Notes: generated from the sequence alone by a model not told the origin. A stretch of 21,775 bases of DNA from CAZNDN01 sp964571815 (GCA_964571815.1 CAZNDN010000065.1:1-21775); one strand, 5' to 3'; numbered from the stretch's first letter, positions 8,236 to 16,716 are shown. Program-made: numbers and translations.

Positions 8236-8564
8236 AATCAATCACTTAGCGGGGACGGAGGCAATTTATTAAGTTAGGCAAGCTGGAGACTACGACCAAG
8301 GCGGGCTGATGCGAAGCCGGGGGTTTGCAGGCGCGGCCACGAATCGATCACCATGATGATGAATTTCCGGCCCCGGGGGTGGGGAGGGGAGGCAGATTAC
8401 GGGTTGCCGAAATGATCCGCACGCCGTTTCAAGCGCAGGCCCCGGCTCGTTTCTGACTGTTTCTTCATGCTTTCGACATCTTTTTCTTGCAATGGCCGGC
8501 TATCATTATCTACTTTTGAAACCACCATGCCGGATTTCTTCTGTGCCTTTTCCTGGAGGGCGCT
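8236..8564. other. intergenic stretch with a G-rich run
   Basis: No supported gene. Runs of 5, 4, 4 and 2 G at 8375-8392 separated by single bases could form a short G-quadruplex. The open frames on the - strand over this interval (for example 8397-8792) are antisense shadows of the phosphoesterase gene. Confidence 0.45.
8555..8560 (+). promoter_or_regulatory. ribosome binding site of the phosphoesterase gene, oddly placed
   Basis: GGAGGG is the only good Shine-Dalgarno sequence here. It is 19 bases from the GTG at 8580 but only 4 bases from an in-frame ATC at 8565. Confidence 0.55.
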
Positions 8565-8579
8565 ATCAAAAAGGCTGCT

Positions 8580-10583
8580 GTGATCGTCATGCTGTCGATT
8601 CTCCCGATGGTACCCGGCTGTGAACAAGCCGCGGTCCCGGTCGAGGAAGAAAACCTGCCGGTGGTTGTTCCCCGCGAACACCCGGAGCGTTTGTACCATC
8701 GCGTGCGGAACTTGGTACGATCCGAAGACATCCGAACACTCGTCTCGGAGGGAACCGACTCGGGATTTGCCCTGGACGCGTCTCATATCCACCTCCTGCA
8801 GGACGGGTCACGCGTGAATCCTCGTCGTATCTACGGTCGGTGCTACTATGGTCCTTACGCATTCGAATCCGGCGAAACCGCCTATCGCTATTCTCGTCTC
8901 CGACTGTCCTGCGCTGTCGAGAAGGGGCGGGGCTTCGTCAAGGCGTTCCTGCTACTGGAACCCCGCTACAACAGCAATGATTGGCAGGATGAAGGAGAGT
9001 TGCTTCTGCGGTTTGCTCTTCGTGAAAAGAAGTGGGGCATAGACCGTGACCTGGGTACCTATGACATGCGACTGCGGTTTCGGAAAGAAGACACTGCTTT
9101 TGTCCGGCTTTCTTCAATTGTTGAAGGTCCGTCGCTCAATGCAATCAACAGCCTCCATCCGGACTCGGTGGTGATTTCGCTGGAGACCGATACGGAGGTT
9201 CGTGTACGGGTAGTGTTGTCCAACGGTGCCGGCGTTTCGTCGGATACCCCGGCCCGTCGGCACCTCATTCCGATAGCCGGACTGCAGCCTGGAAGCACCT
9301 ATTCGTATCACGTGGAGATCGACGGTGACTCGGCCACCCCGTCCTACAGTTTTACGACCGCCCCGCCGGCGGGAGAAGGCCGCGTTGTGTTTGCCTACGC
9401 GGGGGACAGCAGGGAAGGTGTCGGCGCGGGAGAGAAGGCTTTCATGGGGGTGAATCGAGAGGCACTTGTCCAGTTGTTGAGCATTGCCTATCACAAAGGC
9501 GCCGCATTTTTCGCAATGGGCGGCGATCTTATGAACGGCTACACGACGGTGGCCGAAGACTTCGAGATGCAGCTTGACGCCTTCAAGAGCGCGGTCGCCG
9601 CGTTCCGGAGCGAACGCTGCGTGTATCCGGCCATGGGCAACCACGAAACTCTTCTTCGATATTTCGCGGACGGCACCAGGAACGGCATTACGCTTGACAG
9701 GTGGCCATACGCGACGGAGAGCGCCGAGTACGTTTTCATGAGTGCATTCGTGAATCCATCCAATGCCCCCACCCCTTCGGCTCCGTGTCGTCCAACCTAC
9801 ACCGGGAACTGCTGCACGTACGACTACGGGCCGGTGCGAATGATCGTTTTCAACAACAATTACTGGTATGCGAACAAACCCGAGATCACGGGTGGCTGTC
9901 CCGAAGGGTACATCCTCGATGATCAACTGCGATGGATCGAGGCTCGGCTCAATGCAGCCGAGCAGGATTCCAACATCCGCTACGTCTTGCTCTATGCCCA
10001 GGAACCTGTCTTCCCGTGCGGCGGGCATGCGAAGGATGCCATGTGGTACAACGGTAACAACGGGAAGCGTGCCTGGGTCCGTGACCGGAACGACGGCCGC
10101 CTGAAGCCGGAGGACAAGGGAATCATCGAGGTGCGCAACGAGTTGGCTTCCATGGTAGCTGCCTGCCGGAAAGTAGCGGCCGTTCTGGGCTCCGATGAGC
10201 ACGCCTACTATCGTATTCTCATCGACAAGAATGTACCGATAGGGATACCCGGTGGCGACGACACGGGAGGAGATACGTTGTGCCGGGAAGGGGCACCCTG
10301 CCGTTCGCTTTCGACCTTGCGGTATCCTGTGTGGTATATCACTTCAGGAGGGGCCGGTGCACCGTATTACAGCGAAGAAGCGCTTCCGTGGAACACGTAC
10401 CGGAAGGCCGGCGAGGAGTACCCGGGGCAGTACTACTACTTCTCCTCTCAATCGCACGTCATCCTGTTCGACGCGAATGAAAAGGGGATCGGCTGCACGG
10501 TGTACAACCGGTTCGGTGAGGCAATGGACAGTGTCGCGGATCTGATGGCTGTGAAGAGAGACGTGACGAATCCGGAACAGTAA
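8580..10583 (+). CDS. metallophosphoesterase lipoprotein, purple acid phosphatase-like
   Basis: A 667-residue exported phosphoesterase. The N-terminus is lipoprotein-like, ending VPGC (Cys14 from the GTG start). Residues ~25-190 form an unassigned beta-rich domain. A fibronectin III-like purple acid phosphatase N-domain follows (VVISLETD...LQPGSTYSYHVEI), and then the catalytic domain in order: YAGDSREG, GGDLMNG, AMGNHET, a mid-domain His in PCGGHAKD, and GSDEHAYYR. These are the five metal-ligand blocks of the calcineurin-like superfamily, which uses a dinuclear metal centre to hydrolyse phosphate esters. A Cys-rich insert (APCRPTYTGNCC) lies within it. The start is uncertain: with ATC 8565 the N-terminus becomes IKKAAVIVML, a much better signal peptide. 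It is probably periplasmic or outer-membrane anchored. The substrate is unknown. Confidence 0.88.
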   Translation: MIVMLSILPMVPGCEQAAVPVEEENLPVVVPREHPERLYHRVRNLVRSEDIRTLVSEGTDSGFALDASHIHLLQDGSRVNPRRIYGRCYYGPYAFESGETAYRYSRLRLSCAVEKGRGFVKAFLLLEPRYNSNDWQDEGELLLRFALREKKWGIDRDLGTYDMRLRFRKEDTAFVRLSSIVEGPSLNAINSLHPDSVVISLETDTEVRVRVVLSNGAGVSSDTPARRHLIPIAGLQPGSTYSYHVEIDGDSATPSYSFTTAPPAGEGRVVFAYAGDSREGVGAGEKAFMGVNREALVQLLSIAYHKGAAFFAMGGDLMNGYTTVAEDFEMQLDAFKSAVAAFRSERCVYPAMGNHETLLRYFADGTRNGITLDRWPYATESAEYVFMSAFVNPSNAPTPSAPCRPTYTGNCCTYDYGPVRMIVFNNNYWYANKPEITGGCPEGYILDDQLRWIEARLNAAEQDSNIRYVLLYAQEPVFPCGGHAKDAMWYNGNNGKRAWVRDRNDGRLKPEDKGIIEVRNELASMVAACRKVAAVLGSDEHAYYRILIDKNVPIGIPGGDDTGGDTLCREGAPCRSLSTLRYPVWYITSGGAGAPYYSEEALPWNTYRKAGEEYPGQYYYFSSQSHVILFDANEKGIGCTVYNRFGEAMDSVADLMAVKRDVTNPEQ

Positions 10584-10891
10584 GCATTGCCGCTCCGGCA
10601 GGGGAACGGGCGCCCCGCGGAGGATTTCGCCAACTTTCCGTGTGGTTTGTACCGCATGAAGCCTTCCGTGCGTGGACCCCGGCCTTGCATGAGCGATGTC
10701 TCCCTGGTACCGTACGGGAGGGGCACTTACGTATTTTCAACACCTTTTGGAACCGCTGCGCACCGAAGAGAACTCGGGAGCAGGTTTCACGGTGCGGGGC
10801 GATTGCCCCTTGGGCGGTCTTCCCCTGATTGAGCCGCACGGCGCAGGAAAAACGTGATCATGATCGCCGGCAAACAGGAAGGATGCATTCC
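10584..10891. other. intergenic stretch before the YchF-type gene
   Basis: I see no gene and no clear promoter or terminator in these 308 bases. A TTG at 10829 opens the YchF frame early, but the added 21 residues (polar and charged) are not part of the GTPase fold. Confidence 0.5.
10876..10882 (+). promoter_or_regulatory. ribosome binding site that sets the YchF start
   Basis: AGGAAGG lies 9 bases before ATG 10892 and directly abuts ATG 10883. Spacing therefore favours 10892, which also gives the standard YchF N-terminus MKIGLAG. Confidence 0.6.
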
Positions 10892-11962
10892 ATGAAAATC
10901 GGTCTGGCAGGTCTGCCCAACAGTGGAAAGACCACCATATTCAATGCATTGACCCGATCGGCCGCACCGGTAACGGGCTACTCTCAGGTGCATACGAAGC
11001 CCACTGTTTCGGTGGTCGATGTCGGTGATGAGCGAGTACGAGCTTTGGCTCGGATGTATCGGCCGAAGAAGACCACTTTTGCCACGCTCGAAATAGTTGA
11101 TTTCGCGGGGATTCGAGCGGAGAGCCTTCGCGATGAGACGGTGTCGGCGGGAATGCTGCGTCTTGTGCGTGAGATGGACGCCGTTGCCGTGGTTGTTCGC
11201 AATTTCACGAACGAGGTCGGCGAAGAGCCGACACCGGCCCGGGATTTGAGCGCGGTGGAGGAGGAGTTCGTGCTTGCCGATCTCATGGTGACGGAGAAAC
11301 GTATTGAAAAGATCAGGGCCGGCTTTGAACGGGGTATCAGGGATCAGCAACTGGTCGCCGAGGAGAAGGTGTTGACGCGAATTGCGGAACAACTCGGTGA
11401 AACGCTGCCGATTCGCGAGTTGAAACTGTCGACCGATGAGGAAAAGGTGATAAAGGGGTATCAATTTCTTACGCACAAGCCCATGATTGTGATTGTCAAT
11501 TCGTCCGAAGATGTTTTCGGGGCAAGCCGGCGCCTGGTCGAGGATTTCAAGAAGCAGTACCCTGTCGTGGAGTTCGCGGGATCCTTTGAAATGGAGCTGG
11601 CGAGGCTGGACAGCGATGAGGACGCCCGGGCGTTCATGGAGGAGATGGGGATCGGTGAATCGGCGCGTGACCGTCTGACACGGATCGCCTACGAGGCCCT
11701 GGGTTGTATCAGTTTCTTTACGGTGGGGGAGGATGAAGTCCGTGCCTGGGAGATTCGCACGGGGAGCACCGCCGTGGAGGCGGCTGGGGCCATTCACAGC
11801 GATCTTGCGCGTGGGTTTATCAGGGCGGAGTGTTTTCACTGCGGCGACCTGCTGTCGCTGGGATCGGAGAAAGCGGTCAAGGAGAAGGGGCTCATGCGTC
11901 TGGAAGGCAAGGAGTATACGGTTCGTGACGGAGACGTGTTGAGTATCCGGTCGGGGGTCTGA
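10892..11962 (+). CDS. ychF: YchF/OLA1-type ribosome-associated GTPase/ATPase
   Basis: A 356-residue P-loop protein of the Obg-related YchF family. G1 is GLPNSGKT at residues 7-14. The DxxG-equivalent is VDFAGI. In the G4 position, VNSSED replaces NKxD; the N-x-x-E form is the family hallmark and is linked to ATP preference. A helical insertion of about 90 residues (ADLMVTEKRIEKI...) follows the G3 region, as in known YchF structures. The C-terminal TGS domain carries TAVEAAGAIHSDLARGFIRAE and ends EYTVRDGDVLSIRSGV. Length is close to the E. coli protein (363). Family members associate with ribosomes and affect stress responses; the exact role is unsettled. The P-loop reads NSGKT rather than the common NVGKS. 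The gene stands alone on the + strand. Confidence 0.92.
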   Translation: MKIGLAGLPNSGKTTIFNALTRSAAPVTGYSQVHTKPTVSVVDVGDERVRALARMYRPKKTTFATLEIVDFAGIRAESLRDETVSAGMLRLVREMDAVAVVVRNFTNEVGEEPTPARDLSAVEEEFVLADLMVTEKRIEKIRAGFERGIRDQQLVAEEKVLTRIAEQLGETLPIRELKLSTDEEKVIKGYQFLTHKPMIVIVNSSEDVFGASRRLVEDFKKQYPVVEFAGSFEMELARLDSDEDARAFMEEMGIGESARDRLTRIAYEALGCISFFTVGEDEVRAWEIRTGSTAVEAAGAIHSDLARGFIRAECFHCGDLLSLGSEKAVKEKGLMRLEGKEYTVRDGDVLSIRSGV

Positions 11963-12108
11963 AGGGACCTTGCACGAGGAAGACGCGCCGGTGGGGATGC
12001 AGGTATAGTATCGAGAGGTTCCATGACCGATATTAACACTATCCTGGACTCCCCATGCTCGGGAGGGACGAAGAGCCTGACTCGGGCTTGGAACGAGGCA
12101 AAGAGGCT

Positions 12109-13812
12109 GTGAAGGCGTTCTCTCCGATCCGATATCGTTTGTACCTTGCGCCGGCAATGGCGGTGCTTTTGGCGTCGGCTTGTTTACATCATCCGTCGAA
12201 GCCCTCACCCAACCACGTGCCCTTTTTCACCGACTCGGCCGGCGATTCGATCGCATCGATCCATATCATGGATACGATCAGTGTGGGAGACACGGTGACA
12301 CAACGACTGAGTGTGCGGGATACCGATGATGACTCGCTTGTCATCTTCCTCCCATCGCCGTCGGAAATCCTGCTGATTCTCGACAGTGTCATCCGGATAG
12401 CGCCCCATGAACGTGACACGGGGAGCCACGAAATCGCCGTGGGGGTGCACGATCCCGGCGGACTGGCCGATACCGTACCCCTACGGTTCGTCGTGGCCGA
12501 CACCAATCACGCCCCTTTTTTTCTGCATGGCGACACCGCGAACAATTGTGACACGATTTCAATTGGAACTCTGTATGAACACACATTGCTCGCGACGGAC
12601 CTCGACGGAGACAGTCTGCTGTTTGCCGTGGTTGAGGGCCCCGCGGATGTTGCCCTCGCCGATTCCCTGATCCGGTGGCGCCCGAAGGAGAGCGATATCG
12701 GCGATGTGATACTCCTGGCTTCGGTCTGCGACGGATTCGGCAAATGTGACACGATTCGGCGTTGCTGGGCGGTGTCGGATACGAATCATCCGGCAACCAT
12801 GATCTTTGATTCGTTGGATGCGCGCGATACGGTCCGTGTCGGTCGTGCGTACGAGAAGCCGCTTGCAGCCGTTGACCCCGACTTCGGCGATACCCCTGCA
12901 TACTCTCTGAAGGACACTCTTGAAGGCATGATCCTTGAAGACGGCCGGGTACGGTGGATACCCGAGGTAAGCGACACCGGCGCCTACCCGATCACAGCTT
13001 ATGTGACCGACGGGCGCAGTGGCCTGGATTCGATATCCTGGGTTCTGACGGTGGTAGATACGAACCACCCCCCACGCTTTGCCGTTGACGACTCACTGGA
13101 CACGGCCCGGGTGGGGCGTGAATATGTGAAGCAGCTCCCGGCCTATGATCCCGATCCCGAAGATTCACTTGAGTACGCCCTTGTTGACACGGTGGAGGGC
13201 ATGATCCTGAGCGGTTCGGAGGTGGTATGGACTCCGACCATCGTCGATACGGGCCGGTATTTCCTGACTGCCCTGGTACGTGACTGGTGGTCGGAAGCAG
13301 ACTCGATGTCCTGGGTGGTGACGGTGGTGGATACCAACCATTGGCCGTATTTTGTCGCTGATCCGTCGGCCTTGAACGATTCTCTTCATATCGGAGACCA
13401 CTACACCGGTATTTTCCATGTCCGCGATGACGACGGTGATTCGTTGGTGGTACGTCTGGTTGATGGAGACTCCAGTATGGAGCTTTCCGACAGCTCGGTT
13501 GCCTGGACACCCGACGAGGGTGATGCCGGCGACAACACGTTTGCGGCTGTTGTCGCCGACCCCCACGGCGCGGTGGATACCCTGGCCTGGACAGTCCATG
13601 TTCTCTCCTGGCCGGCACAGTGCCCAGAGTATACGCATAAGCATGACGGCCGGATTGTGGGGCGCTCGGGCCTGCCCGAAGGTTATGTGGTGTATTCCCG
13701 AACCGACGTCAACGGCATGTACAAGTCGTACCTTCGCGAAGACAATCCCATCAAGATCGGCGCGGTCGACTCCTTGCGCGTAACCTGTATCGACATATCC
13801 GATGACGGGTAG
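12109..13812 (+). CDS. Ig/cadherin-like repeat lipoprotein, N-terminal part ending at an in-frame TAG
   Basis: This frame encodes about 567 residues. GTG 12109 gives KAFSPIRYRLYLAPAMAVLLASAC, a lipoprotein signal peptide with Cys at its end; an ATG at 12055 would place 18 charged residues in front of it. Five Ig-like repeats of about 91-95 residues follow, separated by DTNHxP linkers at 12499, 12778, 13057 and 13330. Each carries DxDGDSL or VxWTP motifs typical of cadherin-like/He_PIG surface domains. After the repeats the frame starts a beta-propeller-like region (GLPEGYVVYSRTDVNG...CIDISDDG). TAG at 13810-13812 then interrupts what reads naturally as ISDDG-x-WILFL. The reading frame continues unbroken after the stop, so this is the 5' part of a disrupted gene of about 990 codons, or a truncated lipoprotein if really expressed so. 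Confidence 0.8.
   Translation: MKAFSPIRYRLYLAPAMAVLLASACLHHPSKPSPNHVPFFTDSAGDSIASIHIMDTISVGDTVTQRLSVRDTDDDSLVIFLPSPSEILLILDSVIRIAPHERDTGSHEIAVGVHDPGGLADTVPLRFVVADTNHAPFFLHGDTANNCDTISIGTLYEHTLLATDLDGDSLLFAVVEGPADVALADSLIRWRPKESDIGDVILLASVCDGFGKCDTIRRCWAVSDTNHPATMIFDSLDARDTVRVGRAYEKPLAAVDPDFGDTPAYSLKDTLEGMILEDGRVRWIPEVSDTGAYPITAYVTDGRSGLDSISWVLTVVDTNHPPRFAVDDSLDTARVGREYVKQLPAYDPDPEDSLEYALVDTVEGMILSGSEVVWTPTIVDTGRYFLTALVRDWWSEADSMSWVVTVVDTNHWPYFVADPSALNDSLHIGDHYTGIFHVRDDDGDSLVVRLVDGDSSMELSDSSVAWTPDEGDAGDNTFAAVVADPHGAVDTLAWTVHVLSWPAQCPEYTHKHDGRIVGRSGLPEGYVVYSRTDVNGMYKSYLREDNPIKIGAVDSLRVTCIDISDDG
12205..13612 (+). repeat. five tandem Ig-like protein repeats
   Basis: The linker motif DTNH recurs at 12499, 12778, 13057 and 13330, i.e. 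at spacings of 279, 279 and 273 bases (93, 93 and 91 codons). Repeats 3 and 4 are the most alike (both have VGRxYxKxLxAxDPD and EGMIL). The period is visible at protein level; the DNA copies have diverged. Confidence 0.75.
13810..13812 (+). other. in-frame amber codon interrupting the lipoprotein gene
   Basis: TAG sits between ISDDG and WILFLDR in an otherwise continuous frame. Related beta-propeller blades usually read SPDGKWI or similar, so TAG probably replaces AAG (Lys) or another sense codon. TAG is a normal stop elsewhere in this window (1334-1336 and 3204-3206). Confidence 0.7.
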
Positions 13813-14475
13813 TGGATCCTGTTTCTGGACAGGCTCACGTGGAGGCCGTACCTGATCACCCGTGCCGGCGAGCACCTGCTGCAGGTTCCGGTGGACGTGA
13901 ACGCGTACGCCTATCCCCGCGAAGTCGGCTGGCTGAGAGAGAGTCCCTACGGGACCGAAGTTTACTATTTCGCCGATTCAAGAACCCTGAAAGCCGTGCG
14001 AGTCTACCTGGAGTCGGACACGGCATATTTCGGCGAGGAACGCATCCTGATCGACCTCTACGGGCTTGACCCGAAATGGCGCATGGTTCCGCATCCGACT
14101 CTGAAATTTGGCGTGGCGGGGGACCAGGTGTTCGGGCGGTTCGAAAACTGGGAGAGCGGCGAGCGGCGCACACATATCGAGTTCTGCACGATTCCCTACA
14201 ACGGACGCGGTACGGCAGGTCTGTCGGATATCTATCGATGGAAGGCCTATGCGTATACTGATGTCGGGGGATGTGGATTTGCCATGTCGTTTGACGGTGC
14301 GTTGTGCGTGAGCAATGCCCCCTATATGGAAGTTCAAGACGGGTGTTTGCCGATAAGCCACAAGGGATTTGCCATAACTCCCTTTCGACGAGTCGACGAT
14401 CCCGCACTCCATTTCTTTCATGGAGCAAGCGACGAGCCTGAACTTCTGTCCTGCTCAAATCAGGCCCGATGTTGA
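13813..14475 (+). pseudogene. middle fragment of the disrupted lipoprotein gene (beta-propeller-like)
   Basis: About 220 residues lie in the same frame as the preceding part and run until TGA at 14473-14475. They resemble WD40/TolB-style propeller blades (WILFLDRLTWRPYLIT, REVGWLRESPYGTEVYYFAD, GFAMSFDGALCVSN). No start codon with a ribosome site is seen: GTG at 13891 has none. Independent translation is therefore unlikely. It is best read as a dead middle section, or as intact coding sequence if the TAG is a sequencing error. Confidence 0.7.
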
Positions 14476-15085
14476 CTTCTGGGGCTGGAAATTCGGCAAT
14501 CGCAATGATTTGCTCATCGGCTATGATGCCGAAGCCGGTTCTGTCGCTGAAGGTCTATGGGTGGTGGACTGGCAAAGCAATGCCTGGACGCGCCTGACCT
14601 CGCGGGACGAGCCGCGGAATATCAGGTCCGCGGCAGTGTATTTCGGCAACGTGCGATTCGTGGATGACACAACCGATACCACCGACATCGACACAACCGA
14701 CACCACCACGGTCGATCCGTTGGATCCCCACTATCGCGTGATATACCCCAACGGCGGGGAGAGCTTTTCGGTGGGTGAGGTTTGCTCGGTGAAGGTCACG
14801 GCGGAGAGCAGTGGTCGCGCTCTGCTGAAAATCTCGCTTCATACGGGCCAATACGAGTTCTTCCCACCGGGGTTCGCCGGCGAAATCGATCCGTTGGTGG
14901 ATACTCTGTCGACCTTTGTCATCCCACCTTATTTCGTCGATGAGGTGTACAACACCGAAACCAACCAATTGGACACGGTCCACATCTCCACAGTCTCGGA
15001 CAGTTGTCTGATGATCATGCAGGACTACGATCCTACGAGCGGCTACGTGGATTGGTCGGATGGGTATTTCCGGATCACGGAGTGA
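14420..15085 (+). pseudogene. 3' fragment of the disrupted lipoprotein gene (propeller end, Asp/Thr linker, PNGGE domain)
   Basis: This frame encodes up to 221 residues. It starts with the end of the propeller-like region (DVDFWGWKFGNRNDLLIGYD...WVVDWQSNAWTRLT). A linker rich in Asp-Thr repeats follows, built mainly of DTTD units. The last domain opens with IYPNGGESFSVGE and resembles the Kre9/Knh1-like Ser-Thr-rich or Ig-type domain found at the C-terminus of many FCB-group surface proteins. The frame is displaced by +1 relative to the middle fragment. ATG 14420 has no ribosome site, so separate expression is unlikely. No terminator was recognised downstream. Confidence 0.7.
14452..14475 (+). 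other. frameshift site in the lipoprotein gene
   Basis: The coding frame moves by +1 here. Frame 1 reads SCSNQARC-stop, while frame 2 continues RPDVDFWGWKF. One extra base in AAA (14457-14459) or CCC (14465-14467) would explain it, since removing one base joins the two frames. The stop context is TGT TGA C, not the CTT TGA C of the RF2-type programmed shift. Confidence 0.65.
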
Positions 15086-15246
15086 ATTACCGGGGAGAGT
15101 CAGGGGTACGATTCAATTGCGCTACCTCCTGCTTCTTCCCATGACGGGTATTCCGCTTTTCTCCTTTTGAGTCATAATCCATTTTCTTGTGTGGCGCAGG
15201 CGGCAAGGTCTTCCTCGAACAAAGTATTCAAATCTCACACAGAATT

Positions 15247-16716
15247 GTGAAAGTACTCTTCCTACACTCCACCACCGAGGCAGGTTCGCTTCGCAAGCCG
15301 CTCCAATCTCTGGAGCAAATGCAGTTCGGCGTTTCGTACATTTCATCGCTGTTGAAGCAGCATGGACATGAAACGGAGCTGCTTGTACTTAATTCGGTAG
15401 CAGGGCGGAAAAACCGTCCACTGATCGAGCAAACCCTGGCGGCCCTTGAGCCGGGGCTTGTCTGTTGCACGGCAGTAGCTACCGAATTTGAGTTCATTCG
15501 AAGTATGGCCGAGTGTGTTCGACAGGAAGCCCCCGGCTCCTTTCTGCTTGGGGGTGGCCCGCATGTCTCACTCAATCCGGAACAGTGCTGCAATCCTCCT
15601 TTTGATGCTGTCTGCATTGGAGAGGGTGAATATCCCACGCTGGAGCTTGCGAATCGGCTCGATAACGGTGACGAGCCACGGGGAATCATGAACCTGTGGA
15701 TACGACGGAGCGGGACAATCGAGCGCAATCCCACGCGACTGTTCATTGCCGGCCTTGACGGTCTCCCTTTCCCGGACAGAGAGATGTGGCTCCCGTGGCT
15801 TGACGCACGCGAGGTTCGGCGTACTTCAATTCTTCTTGGCAGAGGATGCCCCTTTTCCTGCACCTACTGCTCGAATCACGCGCTGCGTTGTGTTGCGGGA
15901 GGTCAATATGTTCGCTTCAGGTCTCCGAAAAATATCCTGCGAGAGATTGAGCACCTGGCCGCGAGCATGCCGTCACTGGAAGAGCTGTACCTCGAGGTTG
16001 AAACCATACCCGTGCGCAAAGACTGGTTTCGCGGACTCTGCGACAACCTGCGCCGGTTCAACGCCGGCCGTTCGCGCCGGATTACCTTCGGCACCAACGT
16101 CCGGATCACTCCGAATGCCGAGTACGATGATATGTTTGCCGCCTTCAAAGAGGCGGGATTTCGGTTCGTGAACATTGGTCTGGAATCCGGCAGCGAGCGG
16201 ATTCGCCGAGACGTCCTTAACCGTCGTTACTCCAACGATGATGTGATCAGGGCGGCGGATGCCGCACGCGCGCATGGAATACAGGTGTGCCTCTACAACA
16301 TGATTGGCCTCCCCCATGAGACACCGGAAGACTTTCGTGAGACGGTGAAGGTCAACCGCCGCGTTCAACCCGATTGGCACATGACCTCGATCTTCTATCC
16401 GTATCCGGGCACGGCTCTCTACCGCACCTGTGTTGAGGACGGACTCCTGCCAAGTGCCGGAATCCGCGGTTTGGAACGTCGTACACCCGTGCTGCGATTG
16501 CCCGGATTCCCTCGCTGGAAAGTGTACTTTTCATATATCGGTTTTGAGTATCTGGTCTATCACGGTCACCGTGCCGCCCTGAGAATTATGCCGAAATTGC
16601 TCATTACCGCCGCCGCCTCGCGACCGCAGTTAAATCGGATGTTTCGGGCATTGCTGCAAATCGGATTCTTGCGCAGTCTGAAAAGACTGACCAAGAAAGA
16701 TGACGATGTTTCTTGA
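15247..16716 (+). CDS. B12-binding domain radical SAM protein
   Basis: A 489-residue class B-like radical SAM enzyme. The N-terminal ~150 residues have the Rossmann-like cobalamin-binding layout (KVLFLHS, FGVSYISSLLKQHGHE, LVCCTAVATEF, LLGGGPHVSLNPE, CIGEGE). The 4Fe-4S site is C201-P-F-S-C205-T-Y-C208, followed by an SAM-barrel with ITFGTNVRI and FVNIGLESGSERI. The C-terminal ~100 residues are basic with an aromatic-hydrophobic segment. Family members methylate or rearrange unactivated carbons in lipids, antibiotics or tetrapyrroles. The substrate here is unknown; nearby membrane glycosyltransferase-like genes would suit lipid or glycan modification, but that is inference. GTG 15247 gives the usual MKVLFLH-type start, although no clear Shine-Dalgarno precedes it; a TTG at 15187 would add 20 residues. 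Confidence 0.9.
   Translation: MKVLFLHSTTEAGSLRKPLQSLEQMQFGVSYISSLLKQHGHETELLVLNSVAGRKNRPLIEQTLAALEPGLVCCTAVATEFEFIRSMAECVRQEAPGSFLLGGGPHVSLNPEQCCNPPFDAVCIGEGEYPTLELANRLDNGDEPRGIMNLWIRRSGTIERNPTRLFIAGLDGLPFPDREMWLPWLDAREVRRTSILLGRGCPFSCTYCSNHALRCVAGGQYVRFRSPKNILREIEHLAASMPSLEELYLEVETIPVRKDWFRGLCDNLRRFNAGRSRRITFGTNVRITPNAEYDDMFAAFKEAGFRFVNIGLESGSERIRRDVLNRRYSNDDVIRAADAARAHGIQVCLYNMIGLPHETPEDFRETVKVNRRVQPDWHMTSIFYPYPGTALYRTCVEDGLLPSAGIRGLERRTPVLRLPGFPRWKVYFSYIGFEYLVYHGHRAALRIMPKLLITAAASRPQLNRMFRALLQIGFLRSLKRLTKKDDDVS

Noticed and set aside
9114..10202. 362-residue open frame on the - strand
   Set aside because: It is antisense to the metallophosphoesterase catalytic domain and has no motifs of its own.
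10787..12208. 473-residue open frame on the - strand
   Set aside because: It is antisense to the YchF gene, which has clear GTPase and TGS motifs. Long antisense frames are expected in GC-rich DNA.
13810..13812. genome-wide TAG reassignment
   Set aside because: TAG ends the hydrolase gene exactly at the thrC start and also ends the RRM gene, so it works as a normal stop here.
14465..14478. programmed +1 frameshift of the RF2 type
   Set aside because: The codon before TGA is TGT, not the slippery CTT, and no Shine-Dalgarno-like stimulator lies just upstream. A one-base indel is simpler.
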